Source of the DNA: Polaribacter sp. ALD11
GTDB taxonomy: Bacteria; Bacteroidota; Bacteroidia; Flavobacteriales; Flavobacteriaceae
Length of the DNA: 64,000 nt
Direction: 5' to 3'
Assembly (NCBI RefSeq): GCF_002831685.1
Contig: NZ_CP025119.1
Coordinates: 717,001-781,000 of the forward strand
Shown here in pieces: positions 52,187 to 61,857 of this stretch (positions are counted from its first letter, which is position 1; the number at the start of each line of letters is the position of its first letter). The notes beneath the pieces were generated by a model, which ran no database searches, was not told the origin of the DNA, and saw only the letters and a list, made by a program, of their open reading frames with translations. The position numbers were made by a program, and so were the translations under genes.

Positions 52187-53080
52187 ATGCAAATACCAGA
52201 AATACCGAATTTAATTCATTACGCTATTCCCTTTTTTATAATAACAGTTCTTATTGAAGTTATTTTAACAGTAAAAGTAAAGTTAGAAGATTATGAATTT
52301 AAAGACGCAGGAACTTCTATTTTAATGGGGTTAGGCAACGTGGCTATTGGTTTACTTACCAAAGGAGTCGTTTTAGGTTTATTTTTCTTCATTTATAACT
52401 TTTATCATTTATTTGAAATTCCATTTTCTTGGTGGGCTTGGGTTATTCTTTTATTTGCAGAAGATCTTGCCTACTATTGGAACCATAGAATTGCACATGA
52501 AAGTAGATTTTTTTGGGCAAGCCATGTTGTGCATCATTCTTCTAAAAAATATAATTTAAGTACAGCTTTAAGACAAACTTGGACAGGTAGTTTTTATACT
52601 TTTATTTTCTGGATTCCACTAATTTTAATAGGTTTCCACCCTATTATGGTGTTCGTACAAATGTCTATTAGTTTGTTATATCAATATTGGATTCACACAG
52701 AACTTATTACCAAAATGCCAAAATGGTTTGAAGCGATCTTTAATACGCCAAGTCATCATAGAGTACATCATGCCACCAACCCACAATATTTAGATAGAAA
52801 TCATGCAGGAATTTTTATTATTTGGGATAAATTATTTGGTACTTTCGAACCAGAAGCAGAAAGACCTATTTATGGTTTGGTAAAAAACATTGAAACTTAC
52901 AATCCTGTAAAAGTTGCTTTTATAGAATGGCATGCAATGTTTACTGATTTTTCTACTTCAAAAATTTCTTTAAAAAATAGATTTAAATATCTAATAAAAC
53001 CTCCAGGTTGGAAACATGACGGAACAAGTATTTTATCATCACACTTAAGAAAAGAGTGGAAAGACAAAACTAGTTTATAG
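52187..53080 (+). CDS. Sterol desaturase / fatty acid hydroxylase superfamily protein
   Basis: 297 aa integral membrane di-iron protein. Histidine clusters HRIAHESRFFWASHVVHHSS (residues about 103-122), HTELITK and HHRVHHATNPQYLDRNHAG (about 188-206) match the superfamily. About four membrane helices. Bacterial members hydroxylate or desaturate lipids, carotenoids or ether lipids; the substrate here is unknown. Confidence 0.9.
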   Translation: MQIPEIPNLIHYAIPFFIITVLIEVILTVKVKLEDYEFKDAGTSILMGLGNVAIGLLTKGVVLGLFFFIYNFYHLFEIPFSWWAWVILLFAEDLAYYWNHRIAHESRFFWASHVVHHSSKKYNLSTALRQTWTGSFYTFIFWIPLILIGFHPIMVFVQMSISLLYQYWIHTELITKMPKWFEAIFNTPSHHRVHHATNPQYLDRNHAGIFIIWDKLFGTFEPEAERPIYGLVKNIETYNPVKVAFIEWHAMFTDFSTSKISLKNRFKYLIKPPGWKHDGTSILSSHLRKEWKDKTSL

Positions 53081-53090
53081 AAATGCAAAA

Positions 53091-53123
53091 TCGATTGGAA
53101 TTAAGAATTTTAGTTCCAATCGA
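53091..53123. terminator. Hairpin between convergent genes
   Basis: TCGATTGGAA pairs with TTCCAATCGA (10 bp, 13-nt loop) between the sterol desaturase and barrel genes. T runs are weak on both sides. Confidence 0.5.
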
Positions 53124-53144
53124 CTTTATATAAAATAGGTGCTT

Positions 53145-54251
53145 TTAATTTAAATCTAAACGAATACCCATTGAAATATTTCTAATTTCAGTATCTTTAA
53201 AAAGAGGATTCAAATCATACTTTATGTATAAACTTGTAGACTGATAACCAACATAAGCACTTAAACCATAATTTATAGTATTCATATTAAAGTTATTAAA
53301 TTGTACTTCTTTAACTTCTACTCTTCTAGTATCTTCATATTCTAAATATTGTCTTGTACCTAACTTAATACCTACAAACCCACCAACACCAACTCTTAAA
53401 GACCTGTTTGTTCTGTCGTAAATAAAACCATCTTTGTATTTTTTATTTTTAGAAAAATCCCATTCTAAATGTAAAGGTAAATTCATTTGCACATGACGCA
53501 ACCTACTTTCTATTAGGTTATGAGTATATATTTCTAATTCTGTCTTGTCTCCATTTTTCACATGATGCTGATTGTCATCTAATCTTAGATTATTCCAAAG
53601 GAAAGACAATCCATATTTAAAATATAATTCAGAAGCTTCTCTTTTAACCCTAGTTTTCCAAGTAAAACCCAATTCATAAAAATGAGAAGCCCATACTTTG
53701 TATTCCGAATCACTTAAAGAACCTAACTTATGATCTTTTAAAACATTGTTTACTCCTAACGCAAAAACAAACTGGGTGGTAGTTCTTCTATTGCTTTTTC
53801 CATTTCGTCTCCATCTTTTTTCTTGCTTACTTTTATCAATAGTATCATTATTACTTACAGTAAAGCTAAAAGTTTTACTCCCTACTTTAAAGGTATTAAC
53901 TTCATCATCATTAAGATTACTTTCTTTAGAACTTAAAATTTTACCATCTGTTTTTTCTTGCACTAAAACCTGTAACAAGTGTTCTTGTTCACTAACTTTA
54001 GTTTCTATTTGCTTTGCATGATAATTAGCAATTTCTTTCTTTAATAGCTCTGCTGTACTTTTTGTAATTTCTCCTTTTTTAAGTTTTCCATCAATAACAA
54101 TCACTTCCATCTTCAAAGAATCTTTCTGAGTCTTTGTAATCATTTCTATCTTTTCAGAAATCTTAATCACTTCTTTTTCAAAAGTTCTTTTTTCTTGTGC
54201 TGTAACAGCTATAGTAACAAACAAGAGTAATAATATGGTAACTTTTTTCAT
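53145..54251 (-). CDS. Outer-membrane beta-barrel protein with periplasmic coiled coil
   Basis: 368 aa. Signal peptide (ILLLLFVTIAVTAQ), then a charged helical stretch (residues about 18-110: ISEKIEMITKTQKDSLKMEV and AELLKKEIANYHAKQIETK) likely to be a coiled coil, then a barrel-type C-terminal part ending ISMGIRLDLN. The layout suggests an outer-membrane barrel with a periplasmic helix. It is the third gene of a leftward set with an ECF sigma factor and an anti-sigma-like protein. Confidence 0.72.
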   Translation of the reverse strand: MKKVTILLLLFVTIAVTAQEKRTFEKEVIKISEKIEMITKTQKDSLKMEVIVIDGKLKKGEITKSTAELLKKEIANYHAKQIETKVSEQEHLLQVLVQEKTDGKILSSKESNLNDDEVNTFKVGSKTFSFTVSNNDTIDKSKQEKRWRRNGKSNRRTTTQFVFALGVNNVLKDHKLGSLSDSEYKVWASHFYELGFTWKTRVKREASELYFKYGLSFLWNNLRLDDNQHHVKNGDKTELEIYTHNLIESRLRHVQMNLPLHLEWDFSKNKKYKDGFIYDRTNRSLRVGVGGFVGIKLGTRQYLEYEDTRRVEVKEVQFNNFNMNTINYGLSAYVGYQSTSLYIKYDLNPLFKDTEIRNISMGIRLDLN

Positions 54252-54290
54252 GTTTTTATAATTTTGAATTGTTTTGTGTTTTAATTAGAA

Positions 54291-55109
54291 TTAATCATTT
54301 CTACTAGCAATTGCTGTAGCAATATTAGATATTTTTTTCTTTAATGATTTTAAGAAATTATTTTGAAAAGCATCATCATTTATAGTTCGTTCTACTTCCG
54401 CTAAAATGGTTTCAGGATTCACTTTTAAGTTCGATTTTTTAAGTTCAATTTTAATCGTCTGCAAAAGAACCTCTCTACTCATTGTGTTTTTTATGTCTTT
54501 TTCTTTTATTTCTTTGGATGTATTTGTTACCGCGAATAACAAATCGTCTGCACTTACTTTAATTCTTGTTTTTTCCGTTCGCTTAGTTTTTGCTATGTCC
54601 TCGACTTTAGGAATATTATTTTTATCATTCTCTTCAACTTTTGAAATGATTGTTTTATTTTGAGTTTTAATAATTAGTTCATTTTTTAAGTTCTTAACAG
54701 CACTCGAACGGGTATTTTTGCTTTTATTTATAATGAAGTTCTTATTAATCTTCTTTTTATTTTCTTGCTGCTCTTCTACTTTTTCTGTTAATACAATTGC
54801 TTTTTCAACAGGTATTTCATTAAAATGTTTATCAATCTTGTTTAATATTGTTATTGTATCTATTACTCCTTCTACAATAATCTGTTTCGGACTCTCTATT
54901 TTTTTTTCATTAGAAAAAGTATAGATTCCTATTGAAACTAATGCCAAAATACTTGCTGCATAGCCTATATAAAAAAACCAACCTTTCTTTTTTTGCTTTG
55001 GTTGTTCGTCTAATTGTGCAGACAAACGTTCCCAGGCAGAAACCGATGGTTCTATAGATCTATTAGCTAACTTTTCTTTTATGCTGTTGTCTAACTTATT
55101 TGTTTTCAT
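54291..55109 (-). CDS. Anti-sigma-like single-pass membrane protein
   Basis: 272 aa. The N-terminal cytoplasmic part (IEPSVSAWERLSAQLDEQPKQ) resembles the short ASD-like region of Bacteroidota anti-sigma factors; a membrane helix follows (WFFYIGYAASILALVSIGIYTF, residues about 45-66), then a long charged periplasmic region rich in Lys and Glu. It overlaps the sigma gene's 3' end by 14 bp, supporting functional pairing. No zinc-binding HxxxCxxC motif is seen. Confidence 0.75.
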   Translation of the reverse strand: MKTNKLDNSIKEKLANRSIEPSVSAWERLSAQLDEQPKQKKKGWFFYIGYAASILALVSIGIYTFSNEKKIESPKQIIVEGVIDTITILNKIDKHFNEIPVEKAIVLTEKVEEQQENKKKINKNFIINKSKNTRSSAVKNLKNELIIKTQNKTIISKVEENDKNNIPKVEDIAKTKRTEKTRIKVSADDLLFAVTNTSKEIKEKDIKNTMSREVLLQTIKIELKKSNLKVNPETILAEVERTINDDAFQNNFLKSLKKKISNIATAIASRND

Positions 55110-55656
55110 GAATTGTCTTATTCATTTTGTAATAATTTGCTTGCAATAATTTACGCGCCTTAAATAATTGCGATTTCGATGTACTCTCAGAAACGCCTAG
55201 TTTGGCTGCTATTTCTGAATGTTTAAATCCTTCTATGGCGAATAAATTAAACACCATTTTGTAACCTTCTGGTAATTTGTCAATCAATTTTTGAATATCT
55301 TCAACAGAAGTGTTTTCTAAACTTTCTGTAGCAGCATCATTAAAAACATAATCTTTGTCAGATAAATCTACCAAGTTCTTTTTACGGAGATAAGAAATAC
55401 AAGTATTTACCATAATTCTACGAATCCAACCTTCGAAACTACCTTCGTCTTTAAACTTGTCTAAGTTGGTAAAAACCTTTAGAAAACCTTGCAACATTAA
55501 ATCTTCTGCATGATGTAAGTCTTTTACATATTGTCTACAAACGCCCAACATTTTAGGTGAATGCTGCTCGAACAATTGTTGTTGTGCTTCCCTATTGTTG
55601 GCAATCGCTTTTTTAATTAACAATTTTTGTTTGTTATGTAATGGTATAATTTTCAA
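55096..55656 (-). CDS. ECF-type RNA polymerase sigma factor, TTG start
   Basis: 186 aa. Sigma-70 region 2 with HHAEDLMLQGFLKVFTNLDKF and FEGWIRRIMVNTCISYLRKK, and region 4 with LPEGYKMVFNLFAIEGFKHSEI then LGVSESTSKSQLFKARK. No in-frame ATG occurs before region 2, so the TTG at 55656 is the likely start; a TATATTTG box 29 bp upstream supports it. It heads a three-gene set with an anti-sigma-like and a barrel protein. Confidence 0.9.
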   Translation of the reverse strand: MKIIPLHNKQKLLIKKAIANNREAQQQLFEQHSPKMLGVCRQYVKDLHHAEDLMLQGFLKVFTNLDKFKDEGSFEGWIRRIMVNTCISYLRKKNLVDLSDKDYVFNDAATESLENTSVEDIQKLIDKLPEGYKMVFNLFAIEGFKHSEIAAKLGVSESTSKSQLFKARKLLQANYYKMNKTIHENK

Positions 55657-55684
55657 GCCTCTCTTTTCTGTTTTTACTGCCTTA

Positions 55685-55692
55685 CAAATATA
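55685..55692 (-). promoter_or_regulatory. -7 box TATATTTG of the ECF sigma gene
   Basis: TAnnTTTG match on the minus strand, 29 bp before the TTG start codon of the sigma factor gene. Confidence 0.5.
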
Positions 55693-55807
55693 TAGACTAC
55701 AGAAGTTTTAAAAAGGTTGCTTGGAGGAAAAAAAGTTTTTGAACTTTTTTTTAGTTAATAATTTTAAGTGATTGGTTTTTAGTTTTATCTTTATTCGAAA
55801 AACAACT

Positions 55808-56131
55808 ATGAAAATTAATCTTATTGAAGCTATAGAAAAAACTAAAATTGAGAATGGAGTTTTCCCTAATTTATATAGAGCTGATGATAAAATAAGAAAT
55901 AATTTTATAACCTTATATAGAAAACATAATTGGCAAATTATTTTTGATTGGACTATATGGGATGAAGGAAAAATAATTTCTAGAAACAAAAATTTTAATT
56001 ATTCTACTATTAATTTTGAAACTAAATGTAAATTATTAACTGCAATTGTTAGAAATGATAGGTTTTATGATGGAGCAATTATTGAAGCTTTAAATTCTGG
56101 GTTAATTCTTAAGATTCTAAAAACTATTTAA
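55808..56131 (+). CDS. DUF6508-like protein
   Basis: 107 aa from the ATG at 55808 (MKINLIEAIEKTKIENG). The C-terminus CKLLTAIVRNDRFYDGAIIEALNSG matches the conserved ending of DUF6508 proteins (recalled, not searched). No signal peptide or membrane helix. Function unknown. An isolated rightward gene between leftward neighbours. Confidence 0.7.
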   Translation: MKINLIEAIEKTKIENGVFPNLYRADDKIRNNFITLYRKHNWQIIFDWTIWDEGKIISRNKNFNYSTINFETKCKLLTAIVRNDRFYDGAIIEALNSGLILKILKTI

Positions 56132-56232
56132 AAATTTAATCTTCTTTTAAAAGAACATATTTATATAAAGAAAATTAATAAAAAATATATTATAGATGAA
56201 TACTAGAGTATTCCTTTCCTGTGGAAGGATAA

Positions 56233-57705
56233 TTACAACCTCAAAGAAACCTTACTCTTCTCCAACTGCTCATCAAACAATTCTTTAGTTACATTTGTTT
56301 TATAAAAAGGTACCATTTCTTTTAAAAGTTGTTTTCCTTTAATAGAATTTGTTAACTCAGGAAATGCTTTTTCAATTACTTCTAACATAATAGAAGTTGC
56401 TGTGGAAGCTCCTGGAGATGCGCCTAATAAACACGTAATACTGCCATCTTTACTAGAAATTACTTCTGTACCAAATTGCAATATTCCGCCTTCAAATTCA
56501 TCCTTTTTAATAATCTGAACTCTTTGACCTGCAACCATAATTTCCCAATCTTCTGCATTCGCATTCTTTACAAATTTGCGTAAAGAATTCATTCTGTCTT
56601 CTTTACTCATTAAAACTTGCTCAATGAGATATTTAGTTAAGGGTAAATTGTGCCAAAAAGCGCCAAACATAGCGGGAATATTATCAAATTGAATAGATTT
56701 AAACAAATCTAAATTAGACCCTTCTTTTAAAAATTTCGGACTAAAACCTGCAAAAGGTCCAAACATCAGTTGACGTTTTCCATCAATATAACGGGTGTCT
56801 AAATGTGGTGTAGACATTGGTGGATCTCCAAGTCCGGCTTTGCTATATACTTTTGCGTCATGTTGTTTTATAATATCTTCATTCGTACAAACCAGCCATT
56901 CTCCACTTACAGGAAAACCTCCATACCCCTCTTTTTCTTCAATTTCTACTTTCTGAAGTAGTAATAAACTTCCTCCTCCAGCACCAATAAAAACATGCTC
57001 CGCTTCTAATTGATATTCTTCTTTCGTTTTTAAATTTCTAACTTCTACTGTCCAATCTAAATCGGTATCCGGATCAATATCCAACACTTCCATATTGCAA
57101 TGCACTGGCGTATCGAATTCATTTTCTAAGATTGAAAATAATTTTTCAGTTAAGCTACCGTAATTCATTTCTGTTCCTCTATCAATTCTAGAGGCTGCCA
57201 TAATTTCGTCTTCCGTTCTATCATTTGCAATTAAAGGAAACCACGCTTTCATTTTGTTAATTTCTCTTGTAAACTTAATAGAATCGAACATAAAATGATC
57301 TTTCATTGCATGAAATCTATTTTCTAAATAAGTGGCATTTTCTTTTCCTAAAACCCAACTATGATGTTTTACGGTGGCAATAAATTCATTAGGATTTTTA
57401 AGTAAGCCTTTATTTACTAAATAAGACCAAAACTGTTTCGAAGTTTCATATTGTGTACAAATATCAATGGCTTTTTTTATTGAAATTTCCCCATCTTCTT
57501 CCGGACAATAATTCAGCTCACACAAAGCAGAATGGCCTGTTCCTGCATTGTTCCAAGCCGCAGAACTTTCTTGTGCAACTTTATCTAATCTTTCTAAAAT
57601 TAGAATATTCATTTCTGGTTTTAATAACTTGGTAATAAGTGCTAAAGTTGCACTCATAATTCCACCACCAACACAGATTAAATCGTATTCTTTTTTGAAA
57701 CTCAT
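56233..57705 (-). CDS. mqo: Malate:quinone oxidoreductase
   Basis: 490 aa. FAD-dependent peripheral membrane enzyme that oxidises malate to oxaloacetate and reduces quinone. FAD-binding CVGGGIMSATLALI at the N-terminus, SSAAWNNAGTGHSALCELNY near residue 46, GAGGGSLLLLQ near 241 and LLGASPGASTATSIML near 450. Full length; replaces or complements NAD-malate dehydrogenase in the TCA cycle. Confidence 0.96.
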   Translation of the reverse strand: MSFKKEYDLICVGGGIMSATLALITKLLKPEMNILILERLDKVAQESSAAWNNAGTGHSALCELNYCPEEDGEISIKKAIDICTQYETSKQFWSYLVNKGLLKNPNEFIATVKHHSWVLGKENATYLENRFHAMKDHFMFDSIKFTREINKMKAWFPLIANDRTEDEIMAASRIDRGTEMNYGSLTEKLFSILENEFDTPVHCNMEVLDIDPDTDLDWTVEVRNLKTKEEYQLEAEHVFIGAGGGSLLLLQKVEIEEKEGYGGFPVSGEWLVCTNEDIIKQHDAKVYSKAGLGDPPMSTPHLDTRYIDGKRQLMFGPFAGFSPKFLKEGSNLDLFKSIQFDNIPAMFGAFWHNLPLTKYLIEQVLMSKEDRMNSLRKFVKNANAEDWEIMVAGQRVQIIKKDEFEGGILQFGTEVISSKDGSITCLLGASPGASTATSIMLEVIEKAFPELTNSIKGKQLLKEMVPFYKTNVTKELFDEQLEKSKVSLRL

Positions 57706-57782
57706 GTTTTTATTTATTTAAGTACTGATGAACTTTTGTCTGTTTTTCTTACAAACAAGCAAACTAAAAACTACCAACTTGT

Positions 57783-60224
57783 CTAATACGCATCAACATC
57801 AATAATAAACCTTATTGGTCTAAAATCTTTTACAGCTTCAAACGTATTTCTAATTTTTGTAATCTGACTTTTAGTGTTTGCTAAACTTTGTTTTGGCGGA
57901 ATTTTAATTACAATATTCTTAATATATTGGTTTCTAACTCTAGAAACAGATGGCGCTGTTGGGCCTAAAACATTTTCTCCAAAAGAAGTCTGTAATGCCT
58001 TAAATAACCAATTTACACCGCTATCAACTTTGTTATAATCTTTGTGTTTTAACGTGATTTTTATCACTCTATAATACGGCGGATATTTATATTGCCAACG
58101 TTCTTGCATTTGCTCCTTATACATTTCCGCATAATTTGTAGTAGAAACTTGTTGCAATATTTGATGGTAAGGATTATAGGTTTGAATAGCTACACGCCCT
58201 TGTTTCTTACTTCTTCCTGCTCTACCAGAAACTTGTACCATCATATCATAACCACGTTCATGCGCTCTAAAATCGGGAAAATTGAGCATGGTATCGGCAT
58301 TTAAAATTCCTACTAAAGAAACATTTTCGAAATCTAGACCTTTAGATAACATTTGCGTACCCACCAAAACATCTATTTCTTTGGCTTCGAAAGCACCAAT
58401 TATTTTCTGATACCCGTATTTTCCACGCGTAGTATCTAAATCCATTCTACCGATTTTAAAATCGGGAAATAAAGTTGTTAATTCTAATTCTATTTGTTCT
58501 GTACCAAAACCTTTTGTATCTAGAGTATTACTGCCACAAGCACCACAACTATTTGGCATTGCACGCTGGTAATTACAATAATGACAACGCAGTTCATTCC
58601 TAAATTTATGATACGTTAAAGTAACGTCACAATTTGGGCATTCTGGTGAAACTCCGCAAGTTTTACACTCTACTACAGGAGAATAACCACGCCTATTTTG
58701 AAATAAAATAACTTGTTCTTTTAAATCTAAAGCTTCTTGAATTAATTTTAGCAATCTGTCAGAAAAATGGCCTTTCATTTCCTTTTTCTTCTGCTTTTCT
58801 TTAACGTCAATTAGTTCAATTTTTGGCAATAGTACGTTTCCATGACGCCTATTTAATGCCACGAATCCGTATTTGTTTTCTTGTGCATTAAAATACGTTT
58901 CTAAAGAAGGCGTTGCAGAACCTAATACTATTTTTGCTTTGTGAATTTTAGCTAAAACAATAGCACAATCTCTTGCATTGTATCTTGGTGAAGGTTCAAA
59001 TTGTTTGTAAGAAGTTTCATGTTCTTCATCAACCACAATTAATCCTAAATTAGAAAAAGGTAAAAAAACAGCAGATCTTGCCCCTAAAACAATACGTGCT
59101 TTTGGCTTGTTTTCTAAAACATTGTTCCATACTTCTACCCTTTCATTAACCGAGTATTTTGAATGAAAAACAGCAATTTGTTCTCCAAAATAAAACTGCA
59201 AACGTGTAATTATTTGTGTGGTTAAAGCGATCTCTGGCAATAAAAATAAAACCTGTTTACCTTCGTCTAGAACTTCTTGAATCAGTTTTGTATACACTTC
59301 TGTTTTCCCAGAACTTGTAACTCCATGTAAAAGTGTAACGTCTTTTTCTTTAAACGTTTCTTTAATTTCAAAAAGTGCTTTTTCCTGAAATTCATTCAAT
59401 TTTTTTAAGTCGTTAGTGTCACCTTTAAATTGAACTCGATCAATTTGAATATGATAAAATTCGAAAATTTCTTTGTCTACCAAAGATTTTAAAATAGTAG
59501 CAGAAACCTTTGCTTTTTCTTCTAAATCTTTAGCTTTTATTGGTTTTTTGGTAGATGATAATTGAAAGAAAGTTAAAACAGCATCTCGTTGTTTTTTTGC
59601 TCTTGATAATTCTTCTAATAATTTTCCTAAAGAATCATCTGAGCTATATTTTGATTGTAAACGAACATATTTTACCAATTTTGGTTTGTATTGTTCGTAA
59701 ATTTCTTCTTTAATAGTAATTGCCTCTTTTTTAATAAGCGCATTTACAATGGGCATTACTTTTTTCTTGCCTAAAATTGCAATAACTTGATGAATTGTTA
59801 ACTGAGATTGATGCTGTAAGGCTTCAAAAATTAAGAATTCGTCATCTGCTAAAATAGCATCGTCTAAAAAAGCATCATTTTTAAAAATGACCGTTTCGCT
59901 TTCCAATAAAAAAGCCGATGGTAAAGATGCTCTGTAAACATCACCTAAAGAACACATGTAATAATTAGCAATCCACTGCCAATGTTGCAATTGCCTTTCA
60001 TTTACTAATGGTATTTCATCTAATATTTGGTGAATTTCTTTGGCTTCATATAATGTTGGTGCATTTGTATGAATGTTAAGGACCAAGCCTGTGTACATCT
60101 TAGATTTACCAAAAGAAACCGCTACTCGCATTCCTTTTTGTAAGAAATTTGCTTCTCCTTCTGTTACAGCATACGTAAACGTTCTCTGAATTGGGATTGG
60201 TAATATGACGTCTATAAAGTGCAT
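57783..60224 (-). CDS. priA: Primosomal protein N' (replication restart helicase PriA)
   Basis: 813 aa. N-terminal 3'BD domain, helicase motif I HGVTSSGKTEVYTK (about residue 300), DEEHETSYKQ (motif II), SATPSLETY, and the zinc-binding cysteines CKTCGVSPECPNC and CHYCNYQRAMPNSCGACG. HERGYDMMVQVSGRAGR is motif V/VI. It reloads the replisome at stalled forks. All key motifs intact. Confidence 0.96.
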   Translation of the reverse strand: MHFIDVILPIPIQRTFTYAVTEGEANFLQKGMRVAVSFGKSKMYTGLVLNIHTNAPTLYEAKEIHQILDEIPLVNERQLQHWQWIANYYMCSLGDVYRASLPSAFLLESETVIFKNDAFLDDAILADDEFLIFEALQHQSQLTIHQVIAILGKKKVMPIVNALIKKEAITIKEEIYEQYKPKLVKYVRLQSKYSSDDSLGKLLEELSRAKKQRDAVLTFFQLSSTKKPIKAKDLEEKAKVSATILKSLVDKEIFEFYHIQIDRVQFKGDTNDLKKLNEFQEKALFEIKETFKEKDVTLLHGVTSSGKTEVYTKLIQEVLDEGKQVLFLLPEIALTTQIITRLQFYFGEQIAVFHSKYSVNERVEVWNNVLENKPKARIVLGARSAVFLPFSNLGLIVVDEEHETSYKQFEPSPRYNARDCAIVLAKIHKAKIVLGSATPSLETYFNAQENKYGFVALNRRHGNVLLPKIELIDVKEKQKKKEMKGHFSDRLLKLIQEALDLKEQVILFQNRRGYSPVVECKTCGVSPECPNCDVTLTYHKFRNELRCHYCNYQRAMPNSCGACGSNTLDTKGFGTEQIELELTTLFPDFKIGRMDLDTTRGKYGYQKIIGAFEAKEIDVLVGTQMLSKGLDFENVSLVGILNADTMLNFPDFRAHERGYDMMVQVSGRAGRSKKQGRVAIQTYNPYHQILQQVSTTNYAEMYKEQMQERWQYKYPPYYRVIKITLKHKDYNKVDSGVNWLFKALQTSFGENVLGPTAPSVSRVRNQYIKNIVIKIPPKQSLANTKSQITKIRNTFEAVKDFRPIRFIIDVDAY

Positions 60225-60357
60225 TTTTTATTTAGAATTCGCTAATTAACTAATAATATAGGTTTTACTATTTATAGTAAAATCAAAACTAATAAAAATT
60301 AGAACTAAAAATAAGAAAGCAATTCCTTTTTTTAATTCTAATTTTTGCTGGTTAATA

Positions 60358-60440
60358 TGTTTAGCCCTGATTGTAGCAATTGTTTGAGCTCTTTTTGAGG
60401 TACGAAAAAAAGCGAGTGCGTAAAGCAGGAAATAGCTTCT
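60358..60440 (-). repeat. Dispersed 3'-UTR repeat, copy C (after the THUMP methyltransferase gene)
   Basis: In minus-strand sense it begins AGAAGCTATTTCCTGCTTT exactly 7 nt after the TAG of the gene at 60448-61647 and ends at CAATCAGGGCTAAACA. The interior closely matches copy A (ACTCGC-T run-CGTACCTC-A run). The TGCTAAyGACATT tail of copies A and B is not clear here. Confidence 0.8.
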
Positions 60441-60447
60441 AAAAAAA

Positions 60448-61647
60448 CTAATCTTCTAAATCGTTTTCTATTTCTGAAGTTGTTTCTTCTTTACGTTCTT
60501 TAAACTTACGAGTTCCTTCATACAAATCATATCTTACAAACTTACAGTCTAAATCGGCATTTTTTAATGCAATTCTTTTAGAGGTTCTTAAACCTACACT
60601 TTTTAAAGCGTCTGAATCTGACGTAATTAACCATGCCGTAGAACCTGGATAATTATTTTTTAGTGTATCGCCAATTTTCTTATAAAATTCTTCTGTATCG
60701 ATATTTAAACGCTCGCCATAAGGCGGATTAAATAAAATAGTTGTGTTACCAAAAACTTCTTTTTTAGAGTTAAAAAAGTTAACATGATGCACGCCAATAA
60801 ATTCGTCTAAATTTGCATTTTCTACATTGGCAATTGCTTTTTCAACTGCAGAAGGTGCTTTATCAAATCCCATTATTTTAAAATGAGAAGAACGAATTTT
60901 CTTTAATAAAGATTCTTGAATTGTAAAATACAAATCTTCATCATAATCTTTCCAGTGTTCAAAAGCAAAGAGTTTTCTATTGATGTTTGCCGGAATATTA
61001 TTGGCAATCATTGCTGCTTCAATTAAAATGGTACCAGAACCACACATTGGATCTATAAAGTTTTCTTCACCAGTATAACCAGATAATAAGACCATACCTG
61101 CAGCCAAAACCTCATTAATTGGCGCAATGTTTGTAGCAGTTCTATACCCTCTTTTGTGCAAAGAGTCTCCTGAAGAATCGATAGAAACGGTTAATACATC
61201 TTTCTGAATATGAATATGGATTTTAACGTCTGGATATTTTAAATCTACATTTGGTCTTTTACTATATTTATGACGAAAATAATCTGCAACGGCATCCTTA
61301 GATTTTAAAGAAATGTAATGCGAGTTGGTTGTAAAATTCTTAGAGTTTACAACTGCACCAATTGCAAACGTGCCTTCTACTTCTAAATAATTTTCCCATT
61401 TTATTTTCTGAATAGAATCGTAAAGATCTTCTTCATCGTAAATTTTACAAACTTTTATAGGTTTTAAAATTCGAACAGCAGTTCTTAAAGCAATATTTGC
61501 TTTGTACATAAAACCTTTATCTCCTCTAAAAGAAACGCTTCTTACAGCTTCCTTTACATCTTGAGCTCCTAAGTTTTTTAGTTCTTCTGCTAGAACACCT
61601 TCTAAACCGAAAAGTGTTGTTGCCGTCATTTTAAAATCTTTTTCCAT
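60448..61647 (-). CDS. THUMP-domain class I SAM-dependent RNA methyltransferase (RlmL/TrmN-like)
   Basis: 399 aa. N-terminal THUMP domain (residues about 45-155) and a Rossmann methyltransferase with DPMCGSGTILIEAAMIA (motif I) and the N6/N2 methylase motif LFNPPYGERL. This fits the RlmL/YcbY N-terminal methylase (23S m2G2445) or a TrmN-type tRNA methyltransferase. Acidic, low-complexity C-terminus. 3' end carries repeat copy C. Confidence 0.9.
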   Translation of the reverse strand: MEKDFKMTATTLFGLEGVLAEELKNLGAQDVKEAVRSVSFRGDKGFMYKANIALRTAVRILKPIKVCKIYDEEDLYDSIQKIKWENYLEVEGTFAIGAVVNSKNFTTNSHYISLKSKDAVADYFRHKYSKRPNVDLKYPDVKIHIHIQKDVLTVSIDSSGDSLHKRGYRTATNIAPINEVLAAGMVLLSGYTGEENFIDPMCGSGTILIEAAMIANNIPANINRKLFAFEHWKDYDEDLYFTIQESLLKKIRSSHFKIMGFDKAPSAVEKAIANVENANLDEFIGVHHVNFFNSKKEVFGNTTILFNPPYGERLNIDTEEFYKKIGDTLKNNYPGSTAWLITSDSDALKSVGLRTSKRIALKNADLDCKFVRYDLYEGTRKFKERKEETTSEIENDLED

Positions 61648-61857
61648 ACGTATAAAATTGGTTGCAAAAATACGTTTTATTGTTTAAAATGATGAAGTTA
61701 GGACTAGGAAGTTTTCACTTAAAATAATACAATAAAATTGTACTTATTTATTTTTATGACTTTAAGAAATCTTCTGTTTTTTATAAAAAAAATAGTTTGT
61801 TATAATTTCATTTTACAGAACGTAAGATTTGGTTACTTTTACAGACTGAAAGCACTT

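Noticed and set aside
61738..61857. 40-residue N-terminal extension of the methyltransferase
   Set aside because: Residues upstream of the ATG at 61858 are AT-composition driven and do not match the family; MKTTDWFTDWF is a natural start.
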